Source of the DNA: an uncultured Bacteroidales bacterium
GTDB lineage: Bacteria; Bacteroidota; Bacteroidia; Bacteroidales; UBA932
NCBI GenBank assembly: GCA_905234775.1
Contig: CAJOJC010000042.1
Coordinates: 1-23,400, forward strand
Reading direction: 5' to 3'
DNA: 23,400 nt
Shown: positions 6,974-16,819 of the stretch, in pieces
Numbering within the stretch: the stretch's first letter is position 1
Layout: each line of letters starts with the position of its first letter
Translations under genes and position numbers: made by a program
Notes under the pieces: model-generated
Told to the model about the DNA's origin: nothing
Databases searched by the model: none
The model's input: the letters and a program-made list of their open reading frames with translations, nothing else

Positions 6974-8569
6974 TTAATTCGTCACCGGGCGAACCGGATA
7001 TCCCTCGTTGCGAATTCCGCTTGCGGCGATAATAGAGGAGGTGAAGAACCGCCCCCATGCGCCGTCCTGATTTGTTGCCCCCAAGGTTGAAGACCAATAG
7101 TGGCCTTCGCTCCCTGCACCATAGACACTTGTCCCATAGCCATAACCAGCGGCCGGGAGGAAAATGGTGTTGTTGTTGGGACCTTTGACAGTGTAGCCAT
7201 TCACCCCGTTTTTGGTCTCCCATGTCCAGGTGCAGTTGGAGTGCAATTCAATCATTTCGTCTTCAGTAGGCATACGCCAAGTCCCACCCCAAAGCCTGCG
7301 AGCCGCATCGTCAGTAGTTTGAAGTTCGGTCATGTTATCCACGGTACCGTACGAAAAACTTGTGTTGTATTTCGTAATTGTAGTGGAAGTGCCGTTACAC
7401 CAAGCATAAGTGCCCCAAGTGAATTCTGTCTTTGAGAAAGTCTCGCCCCAGGCGAAATATGAGCCATAACCTTCGGGCTTATTTGCGCCTACGTTGCAGG
7501 TTGCCCATTTGAGGCCTGAAGGCAAGCCAAGATCAACCGCCTCCTTAGGGGACTGCCCAATGGTTGTGAACGGAATGGCTACAGTCTTATAGATATTCTC
7601 TCCGAATTGATTGGAGAAATAATAGCGGCAATAGTAGGTGGTTCCGGCCACCAGAGGCGACATTTCGTGGCCGACTACTATCTTCGCTCCGGATGTAGAG
7701 TCATTGCCGCCGAACATGACCTTTTCAGTAATATTCGACGGGTCTCCGGAATACTGGGAAAGAGTATACTCGAGTGTCGCCGAAGAGAAATAAATATCGG
7801 ATATCCTGATGCCGCTGATTCCTGGCCACTTATAGGTCCTGAACTGCTTTATCGGGCCATATCCGGTTCCCGAATCGGTTACCGCATACGCGCGTACATA
7901 ATAAAGAGGCGCATTTGCTTTATCCAAACCCGCATCCTCCGCGGCATTGTCTACACTTAACCTCTGGCTGGTGCTGTTAACTGAACTGCTGACCGCCATC
8001 TTGCGGTTGGCCGTCTCGAGAGTCATATTGTTCGGGTTGCAGGAATAGATTATTCCCTGAGTCTTGATGGTCTGCCCGTGGGTATTGACGGACCACTCCA
8101 TCTTGCAGCCGAACCATGAAATGTCATACACTTCGGTAGACAGTATTTCAGGGAGCATATAATTGCAGACGAAAACCTCGCTATAGAGAGTGCCATAATT
8201 CTCAGCGCGGCCACATACTACCTGGGCATAATAGCGGGATGTCCCGTCGGATTTGAATTTGATCTTTGCGGAAACCGTAGAACCAACCACCGAGGCTTTG
8301 GCGCTCGTTAAAATGGTCTTCATATCGTACTCAGTAGAGACCCTGATTTCCGCAAAAGTAACCTTTACCTCAGACGCCCCTCCGGTCAAAGTACCGTTAA
8401 ATGACAGCTCCACAAAACCATTGTCTATGCTGCTCGTCCAGTCGGAGCCGAAAATGGAGGCCGGCGGCATAAAGTCGTCGCTGCGCACGGCCAGCATCTC
8501 CGCATTGTCACAGGATGCGGCAAGCAGGACAAGCGTCACAAACAAAGATATCCGGCCAAAGCGTTTCAT
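6974..8569 (-). CDS. lipoprotein with FN3-like repeats and a C-terminal FISUMP (Fib_succ_major) domain
   Basis: A 531-residue protein with a lipobox ending at C20 (VLLAASC). Residues about 40-340 are beta-rich repeats with fibronectin-like features (SRYYAQVVCGRAENYGTLYSE, YYVRAYAVTDSGTGYGP, TTYYCRYYFSNQFGENIYK). Residues 343-531 are a Fibrobacter succinogenes major paralogous domain: EAVDLGLPSGLKWATCNVGA, YFAWGET, WGGTWRMPTEDEM, HYWSSTL and the PVRPV ending. Such domains occur on cell-surface proteins, possibly in binding; no enzyme activity is known. It is the last gene of the eight-gene PEGA/LPP20 run, 1 bp after the preceding gene. Its FISUMP domain is related to that in the gene at 10482-13132. 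Confidence 0.88.
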   Translation of the reverse strand: MKRFGRISLFVTLVLLAASCDNAEMLAVRSDDFMPPASIFGSDWTSSIDNGFVELSFNGTLTGGASEVKVTFAEIRVSTEYDMKTILTSAKASVVGSTVSAKIKFKSDGTSRYYAQVVCGRAENYGTLYSEVFVCNYMLPEILSTEVYDISWFGCKMEWSVNTHGQTIKTQGIIYSCNPNNMTLETANRKMAVSSSVNSTSQRLSVDNAAEDAGLDKANAPLYYVRAYAVTDSGTGYGPIKQFRTYKWPGISGIRISDIYFSSATLEYTLSQYSGDPSNITEKVMFGGNDSTSGAKIVVGHEMSPLVAGTTYYCRYYFSNQFGENIYKTVAIPFTTIGQSPKEAVDLGLPSGLKWATCNVGANKPEGYGSYFAWGETFSKTEFTWGTYAWCNGTSTTITKYNTSFSYGTVDNMTELQTTDDAARRLWGGTWRMPTEDEMIELHSNCTWTWETKNGVNGYTVKGPNNNTIFLPAAGYGYGTSVYGAGSEGHYWSSTLGATNQDGAWGRFFTSSIIAASGIRNEGYPVRPVTN

Positions 8570-8570
8570 A

Positions 8571-10478
8571 TCAGAAGTAATATTGAATTCCTATTTCACC
8601 GTCCATATAACCGTTGGTAGTGGCTCCGCCGACAGAGAGCCCGAACGATCCGATGCGGACCATGCCTCCAACCTCAAAGGTGGCCCCGCTGCGCGACAGA
8701 TCTTTAACTATTATATAAGAACCGTTGTAATCCTGCCAAAAAATATTCATTACGCCGTAACCACCGCCCGCATACAGGTAGAATCCGTTGAGGACCCTCA
8801 ACAACAGTCCCACCGTTGCCACCCAACGATGCTGGCGCTCCGCTCCGGTAGTCCAGATGGCGTTGGTGACCTCAGAGGAATCGTGGAAGTACATCAATCC
8901 GGTGGAGGAATTGTATTCGTGATTCCAATTTACGTCGGCGGTACTGACAAAATCACTTCTGTATTTTAGATATCCGCCGAATTGTTTGGCCACTCCGGCC
9001 ATCGCGCCCAGAGAGACCTTATTGAAGACCGGATCATAACCCACTACCGCGCCGACAATAAAGTCCGGTCTCGTATGTGGTTTCTTCGGTTTCTCCTCCT
9101 CGGGTTTGGGCTGTGTGGGTTTAGTGGCGGGCGTGGCTGCGGCTTTCGTTGCCTCCAGTTCGAAACTCAGGCTCTGGGTTTCGTCGCGGCGAATGACAAT
9201 CGAATGGATCTGGGTCTTGTATCCCTCTTTCCTGAGTTCCACGGTGTGGTTCCCAACCAACAAAGTCTGGCCGAAAAGGGTGGTTCCGGCATATTCGCCG
9301 TCGAGCCATACCTCAGCGCGGGACGGGGTGGTCGCGATCTGCAGCCCGCCGTAGACGGGAACTGGCGCGTCGACTTCGATCTCGACGGTCGCGCCTTCGA
9401 TAGCGCTGCCGATTATGGCCCTTGACTGCGGGATGTAGTTGTCTCGAGTGGCTTCCAGTTTATAGGTGGTCTGGCTGTTGAGGTTGACTTTCGAGCCGCT
9501 CGTACCGTAGAATACCACCTTTCCGGACGGGTCGGTGATGACTAGCGAGGCTTTAGGGTCGGCGCACTTGAGAACTACCGTCCCGAACTGAGGCTTCAAA
9601 GTCACGGTCGGTACGGTCTGCAATCCGCCGTCGCCCTTGACGGTAACCTTGCGTTCGACGACATAGTAGTTTGTCTTGCGGAAGAGCAGCGTATGTTCGC
9701 CCTTCCCCAGGCGGTCCGAACGGGCCACAGGGGTCTTCCCCACCCGTTTTCCGTCTATCCAGACCTCAGCCTCGTCTGGGTCGGAGGAGAGACCCAGGTA
9801 GCCGAAGGCAGGCTTGAGGCTTACGTTGACCTCTTTCATGCCCTTGCCTACAGTAATCTCGGTCGTATGGGTCTCGTAGAACTCGCTCTCAATCTTGAAG
9901 AAGTACTTGCCCTCCGGCAGTGAAACATCGAAGTAGCCGTCGGTTACCGGCACTGAGTTGATCATCTGGTCCTTGGTGGCTCCATATGAAACTAGCGCCT
10001 CCTCAGGACTGATGGTCATCTTGATGCCCGACAGCCCCGCTCCGCTGAACTGCTTGACGATGGTATAGGAGGATTCGACGTCGAGATTGAGGCGGTAGAC
10101 TTTACCGGGCTGGAGCGAAACGCCTATCCAGTCGGTAGGAGTGTAACCGTCGCAGGTAAACATGATGTTCGTTACCTTCGGAGAAATCCAGAACCACCAT
10201 TCGCCGCTGTCCTCTCTGTAATTCGAGCCGCCGCGAGGAGGGGCCACAGGGGCCATTCCTCCCCTGGTCTGAAGGACGAGCCGCGACGAAAGAGCGTTGT
10301 CGGGCGTAACCTTGATGATAGCGCAGACGTTGTCGTTTGCATCGGTCTGCCGGAAATAGGAGACCGCGTCGGCATCGTCGGCGACGAGTTGGGCCTTGCC
10401 GCTGACCGTCATCGAGATCTGCCCGAAAGCAACAATGCTCCCGAGCATGAGGCTCATTATGGTCAGCAGTCTCTTCAT
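8571..10478 (-). CDS. PEGA-repeat protein with C-terminal beta-barrel-like domain (paralogue C)
   Basis: A 635-residue protein with a signal peptide (residues 1-20, ending IVAFGQ). Residues about 21-145 are an N-terminal domain shared with two neighbours (DANDNVCAIIKV, LVLQTRGG, SGEWWFWISPKVTNIMFTC, PGKVYRL). PEGA or PEGA-like repeats lie at about 226-285, 298-350 (divergent) and 376-440, with EAEVWIDGKRVGKTP and RAEVWLDGEYAGTT as the core signatures. A Pro/Lys/Glu linker (443-470) leads to about 165 residues of alternating amphipathic strands ending in IQYYF. A terminal Phe is the usual outer-membrane insertion signal, so I infer an outer-membrane barrel carrying periplasmic PEGA domains. 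It lies 3 bp after the previous gene and 1 bp before the next. Confidence 0.88.
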   Translation of the reverse strand: MKRLLTIMSLMLGSIVAFGQISMTVSGKAQLVADDADAVSYFRQTDANDNVCAIIKVTPDNALSSRLVLQTRGGMAPVAPPRGGSNYREDSGEWWFWISPKVTNIMFTCDGYTPTDWIGVSLQPGKVYRLNLDVESSYTIVKQFSGAGLSGIKMTISPEEALVSYGATKDQMINSVPVTDGYFDVSLPEGKYFFKIESEFYETHTTEITVGKGMKEVNVSLKPAFGYLGLSSDPDEAEVWIDGKRVGKTPVARSDRLGKGEHTLLFRKTNYYVVERKVTVKGDGGLQTVPTVTLKPQFGTVVLKCADPKASLVITDPSGKVVFYGTSGSKVNLNSQTTYKLEATRDNYIPQSRAIIGSAIEGATVEIEVDAPVPVYGGLQIATTPSRAEVWLDGEYAGTTLFGQTLLVGNHTVELRKEGYKTQIHSIVIRRDETQSLSFELEATKAAATPATKPTQPKPEEEKPKKPHTRPDFIVGAVVGYDPVFNKVSLGAMAGVAKQFGGYLKYRSDFVSTADVNWNHEYNSSTGLMYFHDSSEVTNAIWTTGAERQHRWVATVGLLLRVLNGFYLYAGGGYGVMNIFWQDYNGSYIIVKDLSRSGATFEVGGMVRIGSFGLSVGGATTNGYMDGEIGIQYYF

Positions 10479-10481
10479 TAT

Positions 10482-13132
10482 TTAGTTGTCGTAGCGGGTG
10501 TTCTTGTCCCAGCGACCGAGGGTGTGCTTATTGTCGTAGCTCATGTAGATACCCTTTCCCATACGTTCGCCGAGAACAGCAGGGAGCGGCGCCTCCAGAA
10601 TGCCCTCCTCCGCCTTCCCTTTTCCTATACGGAACGCAAGGAGAGCGAGACCGGGGCGACATCGCCGTCGGAGTATTCCACACACTCGAATTTGTAGCTG
10701 GAATATGAAGTCGTGGAAGGGTAGGTACCGGTAGGAGCGTCGTCCTTGAAGTCGCCGTAGTAGATGAGCTTGCCGTCTTTGTCGTAGCAGGTACCCTTGC
10801 CGTTCTTTTTGTTATCCTTCCAAGGACCTACATAGTAGATGCAGTTGTTGCAGTTGCTTATATGGCGGTTTGTTCCTCCGATGTAGTAAATGCCGTTTCC
10901 GTTACGGTCTCCGCCGGCATAGTCGCCCCAGAAAAAATCGTCGTCTTCGGTCCACCAGTAGGCTCCCAGGCCATTCCGGCCGTTGTTGAGGCCTCCTTTG
11001 TAGCGGCCGTTGTTGTAGAAGTATGAGGGATTGTCGAAAGCTTTCCTCATTTTCTCCCTCCAGCCTCCGCGGACAAGCGCGTTGCCCTGCGGCGATGAAG
11101 TGCCGGTCCCGCTGTACGACGAGGCCTGCGCACCAGGAGAGAAGACAGCGCGCACTCCGAAACCCCAGCAACGGAACAGGTCGTCGACCTTGAACGTGCT
11201 GTGGAAATTGGTAAGGCATGATGCGTTGACAGAGTGCGCACGCGACGACGACCAGTACTCCAGTTCGCGTCCTTCGCAAAGAGTGGTTCCACTGTCTGAT
11301 TTATAGCCGTTGGCTGGGAAGAAAATAGTTTTTCCGTTTACCTTGCTGGTGGCCAGGTAGCCCTTCACCCCGCTTTGAGTAGTCCATGTCCAGGTACACT
11401 GGGAGAATAGTTCCTCGAATTCCGCCTTAGTCGGCATCCTCCAGCGTCCGCCCCATTTGACATGAGCGACGTCGTCCGATACATCGAGAGCGGTCTTATT
11501 GTCGACCAAGCCACGATTGGAATCGGAATTATACTTGGTGAATTTTACGTTGTCGTAGTCATTTCCCTTATTTCTAAAGGCGTAATTCTTCCATTCGTAG
11601 GTATTCTTACTGGAAGTTTCGCCCCATGAGAAGTAGTTGCCGTAATCTTCCGGCTTATAGGCACCCACGTTGCAGGTTGCCCAGACCACGCCGAGTCCGA
11701 GGTCTACCCATTCATGGCCGTTTTCTGTACCGGTCTGAGCCCCCGAACTGCGGAGGTTGGACTGAGCAGGACCGGTCGGACCCGACTGCTGGCCTGACCC
11801 CGCCTTCTTAAGCTCTTTTGATATGTTGGTGGTTTGGTTGCGCTCCACCTTCGCCGTGAATTTCAAGGTCTCGTAGCCTTCCTTGCGCAGCTCGACCTGA
11901 TGGTCGCCGATGAGCATGGTCTTGGAGAAGATGGTTGTACCGGCGCGCTCGCCGTCAATGTATACTTCCGCACGGCTGGGGTCGGAGACGATCTGCAGCT
12001 CGCCGTATATAGGAACGGGCGCCTCGACCTTCACCTCAACCGACGAACCTTCGATAGTAGATCCTATGATGCCGCAAGACTGCGGGATGTGGGACGGGCG
12101 CGAGGCTTCGAGCTTGTAGGTTGTCTGGCTGTTGAGCTCCACTCGCGAGCCGCTCTTGCCGCGGAAGACCTCCTTCCCGGCAGGGTCGGTGACTATCAGG
12201 TCGGCAGCGGGATCGTCGCAGCGCAGGATTACCGTTCCGAACTGCGGCTTCAGGGTGACCTCCTGAACGACCATGGTCTTGCCGTCGCCGTAGACCTTCA
12301 CGGTCTTCTCCTGTACGTAGTAATTGGCCTTGCGGTATACGAGAGTATGCGTACCCTTGGAGATACGGGCCGACTGCTCAATGGGAGTGGTTCCGATCAG
12401 GTCGCCGTCTACATACACTTCAGCGCCTGCGGGCTGCGAATATACGGCGAGGGTATTGAAGGCCGGCGTCAGTTTGACCATCCACTCGCCCATTCCCTTC
12501 TTAACCTCGATCTCAGTCTCAAGAGTCTCGTAGAACTTGCTCTCTATCCTGAAGAAATACTTGCCCTCGGCCAGGAAGGTGTCGAAGAAGCCGTCCGTAA
12601 TCTGGGCAAAAGAAGCAAGCTGATTGCGGCTGGGTCCATAGGCAACGCGCGCTTCCCTGGGCTCAATCGTCATTTGGAACGGGACCTGTCCCGAACCTGA
12701 GAATGATTTGACGATAGTGACCGAAGAGTCAACGTTCAACTTCAGACGGTAGACCTTGCCGGGCTGGAGCGAGACCCCAAGCCAGTCGGTGGAAGAATAG
12801 CCCTCGCATGTGAACATGATGTTGGTGACCTTGGGCGAGACCCAGTACCACCACTCCCCGCTCTCTTGACGATAGTTCGATCCGCCGCCCGGCGGCGCTA
12901 CGGGAGTCATGCCACCCCTGGTCTGAAGGACCAGCGTCCCGGACAGGGTGTTGTCCGGCACGACCTTGATTATCGCGCAGACGTTGTCGTTAACGTCGAG
13001 CTGGCGGTAGTACGAGCTGGCGTCGGGATCGTCCGGGACGAGCTCGGCCTTACTGCCGATCGACATGCCGATCTGCCCGAAAGCGGCGATGGTTCCGAGC
13101 AGCAGGGCGAATATGGAGAGCAGCTTTTTCAT
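10482..13132 (-). CDS. PEGA-repeat protein with FISUMP domain and MORN-like tail, probably frameshifted (paralogue B)
   Basis: The intact frame from 13132 stops at 10625 (835 residues). It has a signal peptide (1-20), the shared N-terminal domain (21-145), PEGA-type repeats at about 226-285, 298-350 and 376-440, a Gly/Gln linker, a FISUMP domain (471-665: EWVDLGLGVVWATCNVGA, WGGRWRMPTKAEF, EYWSSSRA) and MORN-like repeats from about 705 (NNGRYKGGLNNGRNGLGAYW, GPWKDNKKNGKGTCY). A second frame running to 10482 continues with GERMGKGIYMSYDN and HTLGRWDKNTRYDN, a typical MORN ending, and stops 3 bp before the next gene. I therefore read one gene of about 880 codons with a one-base shift around 10625-10670. 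Likely surface or periplasmic. Confidence 0.8.
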
Positions 13133-13135
13133 GGG

Positions 13136-14629
13136 CTAGAGTTTAATGAATCTGGCCTTCGAATTGTCCATGTCGGGCATGGTCAGGCCCACGGGCGCGC
13201 CTATGTAGGTAGGGTCGCAGATTACGAATTTCTTACCTTCGATCATGAGATAGTCGCCCGCCACGTCGGTCGAGAAGTTGACGGCGGTGGCGAGGTGGCC
13301 GGGATAGTAGATGAGCACGACCGGCCGGCCTACGAGATCACGCACGAGGCGCGAGAACAGGATCGAGCGGTCTTCGCAGTCGCTGTAGGGATAGAAGAGG
13401 GTCTCGTCCGCGAAGAACGCGCGGTCGCGGCCCCACACCTTGTTGTCGTATTCGTAGACAAACGCGGTCTGGACAAAATTAAGCAGCACGGTCGTGGCCT
13501 GGAAGTCGTTCATGTCCTTGATCACCTCGCGGAGCTTCGGATAGACGGAGTTTCTCGCGATCGAACTCATAGGGGTATTGGCGTAGAAGCGCCATTTGGT
13601 GATGCCGTCGTTATTGGCGAAAGATTCCGGATAGTCGTTGTAGAACTCCATCAGGTTTTTGTTGGAGCTGACTGTCACCTCCGCAGCCGGGAAGTCTCTC
13701 GACTTCAGGGCGCGAGGCTCTGATTCGTTGGTCGCGAAGGCGTTCTCCTTAACCATCATTACCGACATGGGGACAGTTCCCTCGAGGGCCCGGCCCATCA
13801 CGTAATACGACTTGTCGGGAGCGTTGTCGAACAGATAACACCTGCGTCCGTCGATAATGACATAAGGATATTTGTAGACATCCAGGTCCGTAGCGACCAG
13901 TTTATGGAGTACTCTCTTGGTATCCCTCGCCATATAGATGAGGAAGCCCGACTGGGTCAGGATGTAGGTCTGCATAACCACCGCATCGGGAGCGGTCGCG
14001 CTGCCGTAAAGGGTTTCCGTGAACTTGTCAACCAGCTTCAGGTAGGCCCAGTCACACAGCGAACGGCTCTGCTTCTGCTCCAGAAGATCGACCACCATAT
14101 TGTCGTAGTCCTTGCCGCAGAGGATCGCCCACATGTCCGCTACCTGGCTCTCCTCTACTCCGGCGAGCCTGGGGACCGCAGGATAACGGACCTTAAACTG
14201 AGTCCCATACAGGGCAAAGGCCGCGGTTTCCTGCTCCTGCCCGGGGATTTCCTCGATAGGGACGGTGGGCTCGGGGGCCGGCGCCGGAACGGGCGCGGTC
14301 GGGAGTTCCTCTATCTCGATAGGGTTGTCCTTCGGAGGGGCTGTCTTATCCTCTTCCTTTATAACGACGGGCGGGAGGTCCTTGTCTTTATTCTTGGGTG
14401 CAGGAACGGCCTTCTTGCCGGATTTCTTTTCCCAAGGCTTGCGGAGCTCCTCTTCAAACTGCTTGTTGACGGCCTCACGGCGAGCCCTGAAGTTTTTTTC
14501 AACCTTCTCGGTATGTTGTTGGAACTTCTTGTCGGTCTTCTTTCGAAGCGCGTCGAAGTTGGCGTTCTGAGCCTGTGCGGCAAAAGGCAGGATGAGCGCT
14601 ACCGCAAGTATTGCAATTATCTTTTTCAT
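13136..14629 (-). CDS. secreted transglutaminase-like protein with coiled-coil and proline-rich linker
   Basis: A 497-residue protein. Start set at 14629 (MKKIIAILAVALILPFAAQAQ, a clear signal peptide) because longer starts read into the preceding gene; its ATG overlaps that gene's TGA (ATGA). Residues about 25-70 are a charged coiled coil (DKKFQQHTEKVEKNFRARRE), and 76-135 are rich in Pro, Ala and Glu. The rest includes a transglutaminase-like core with a visible triad: C418 in SDCEDRSILF, H445 in YPGHLATAV and D472 in ICDPTYIG. The fold would give a cysteine peptidase, amidase or crosslinking activity; the substrate is unknown. Being embedded among PEGA proteins suggests it processes or crosslinks envelope partners. 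Confidence 0.85.
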   Translation of the reverse strand: MKKIIAILAVALILPFAAQAQNANFDALRKKTDKKFQQHTEKVEKNFRARREAVNKQFEEELRKPWEKKSGKKAVPAPKNKDKDLPPVVIKEEDKTAPPKDNPIEIEELPTAPVPAPAPEPTVPIEEIPGQEQETAAFALYGTQFKVRYPAVPRLAGVEESQVADMWAILCGKDYDNMVVDLLEQKQSRSLCDWAYLKLVDKFTETLYGSATAPDAVVMQTYILTQSGFLIYMARDTKRVLHKLVATDLDVYKYPYVIIDGRRCYLFDNAPDKSYYVMGRALEGTVPMSVMMVKENAFATNESEPRALKSRDFPAAEVTVSSNKNLMEFYNDYPESFANNDGITKWRFYANTPMSSIARNSVYPKLREVIKDMNDFQATTVLLNFVQTAFVYEYDNKVWGRDRAFFADETLFYPYSDCEDRSILFSRLVRDLVGRPVVLIYYPGHLATAVNFSTDVAGDYLMIEGKKFVICDPTYIGAPVGLTMPDMDNSKARFIKL

Positions 14630-16819
14630 TGTAAGAACGGAGACATTAGAAGTACGTAAGGGAAGAAGCAGATACCTAATCCCAGGCTTACTGTAGGGAC
14701 CAGTCCAACCGGAGTAACCTGAACGCCTGCGCCGATATCGAACCAACTGAATTTATCGCTGTGCCATCCAAGGCGAGTTCCGGCCTCAACACCCATTCCT
14801 TCATACATAAAGCCGGCGCCGGCATACAGCTGCCAGTCCACTTTCCTATAATCCCAGGTAAGCCTTAAGACAGGTCCTGCCGAGAAAGAAGTTTCTTCAT
14901 ATCCGATTGCGCTCATATACCTTAAATAGTAACCCAGGTGTTTGCCGCACTGGGCATATTGGAGGCCGATCGCAAAGTCGTCGGGGACAAAGCCCATTTC
15001 ATAATCAAGGAAATACTTGGCGAATTTATCCTCCTCCCAACTCCACTTCCAGTTGAAGAGGTGGACGTCTTTACGCATCTTAAGATTCAGGTTGGTGGTC
15101 TTGCCCTCCCTGATATTGACACTCGAGTTTATTGTCTTGAAACCATACTTACTGGCGGAGACAGCGTAGGAGCCTATCGGCAGGACGGTCGAGCCTGGGG
15201 CGGTGAACGAGCTTTCCGCTCACACTGACCGAGACCCCGTTCTCTCCGCCAGTCGATACGTTGAGCGTGCCGGACAGAATGTACGGGCCGGGCACTTTCA
15301 CCTGCTGGCCATCCTCGATTGTGGGGGTATAGGTCATGCGGCTCTTCTTGTATGAAAGGTTGGTATTGTCCGGTTCGGCCTCGATTACATAGGTCTTTCC
15401 TACCTCGAGCGTCCGGGAGTTCATGTTGCCGTAAAGGCCGACTCCGTCGAGGATGATGTGGCTTCCGTTGTCCGTATAGAGATGGACCAGCACCTCCCGG
15501 GGGCCCTTGATCATGGTCTTGGCGAGCGAGACGACCTGGCCCTCCTCGATTTGGACGGTGAACGGGTCGAGGTGGTAGCCGTCGAGCTTGAGTTCGATAG
15601 TGTGTTGTCCGATCAAAAGCTCACGGCTGAACGCCGTGGTCTTTTTAGTGTCCACGCCGTCGATAAAGACTCGCGCGCGCGACGGGCTCGAGGAAATCTG
15701 CAGGCCACCGTAGATGCCGACCGGGGCGTCTACCTTGATTTCGACGTCCTTACCTTCGATCGTGCTGCCTTTGATTCCCTGGGCCTGGGAATAGTGCGCC
15801 GGTTTAGAGGATTCGAGCTTGTATGTAGTTCCGCCGCTGCCGAGCTTCACCCTGAGGCCGCTCTTTCCGGTAGCAACTATCTTGGTAGCATCGCTGATCG
15901 TGAGGGTAGCGTCGGGATCGTCGCAGATGCAGGTGACCCAGCCGAACTGAGGGCGGAGCTTCACGACCGGCACTTGCTGGACGGAGCCGTCGCCGGCGAC
16001 ATCGATCTTGATCGGCTCGATGTAGTAGTCTTCCTTTCGGAACTCGATTCGAATGTCCGTCCCACGGCGGATTTTATCCGACTGGGGGATGGGGGTCGTT
16101 CCTATCCGGCGGCCGTTCACATACACTTCGGCGCCCTGGGGGTTAGTATCCAGGCTGAGGTAATTGAAGGCCGGCTTAAGGGAAACAGAGACCTCGGGGG
16201 AATCGTCTGTGACTTCATACTTGCCGGTGAGGGTCTCGTAGAAGCGGCTCTCGATACGGTAGTAGTAGGTTCCTTTGTCGAGGAAGGCCTCGAACAGGCC
16301 GTCGGTAAGGACGCGGCTTCCCATGTCGCAGTCCTGAGTACGTCCGTAGAGGACGGTGGCTTCCGGAGGGAAGACATTGAGTTTCATCACGCTCTGGCCG
16401 AGCGTGAAGGTGGTGACTGTAGCTACCGCGGCGTCGACGGTGAGCTTCAGCCTGTAGACATTCTTTCCCTTGAGAGTCACCCCCAAATAGGAAGTGGGAG
16501 TATAACCTTCGCAGGAGAACATTATGTTGGTGACTACCGGGGATACCCAGAACCACCACTCCCCATTGGTCTGCTTCTCGCTCTTTACAGTCGCTGCGCC
16601 GCCCTTGGTCTGGAGGACCAGGGTGTTAGTCACAGGATTGTTGAGGCTGACCTTGATGATGGCGCAGTCCAGGTCGTTGGCGTCCTTGAGGGCGTAGTAC
16701 GAGCGCGCGTCGTTGTCCTGAGGATCAAGTTCGGCGCGTCCGCCAACCGACATGTTTATCTGCGCAGACATCAGCAGAGGGATCAGCAACGCCTGCAGAG
16801 CAATGAAGAAACGTCTCAT
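14626..16819 (-). CDS. PEGA-repeat protein with C-terminal beta-barrel-like domain, frameshifted (paralogue A)
   Basis: The frame from 16819 stops at 15149 (556 residues); a second frame covers about 15220 to 14626. Frame 1 has a signal peptide (1-19), the shared N-terminal domain (NDLDCAIIKV, LVLQTKGG, GEWWFWVSPVVTNIMFSC), and PEGA-type repeats (AEVYVNGRRIGTTP, RARVFIDGVDTKKTT) like its two paralogues. A last PEGA is split: LNVSTGGENGVSVSVSG in frame 1 continues in frame 2 as APGSTVLPIGSYAVSASKYG and INIREG-like sequence, then about 150 residues of amphipathic strands (YAGAGFMYEGMGVEAGTRLG). One extra base near 15211-15222 explains this. It overlaps the previous gene by 4 bp and the next by 4 bp. 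Confidence 0.82.

Noticed and set aside
14630..14746. Upstream start extending the transglutaminase-like protein by 39 residues
   Set aside because: The extension lies in the preceding gene's barrel-coding region. The internal Met at 14629 begins a clear signal peptide and overlaps the stop as ATGA.
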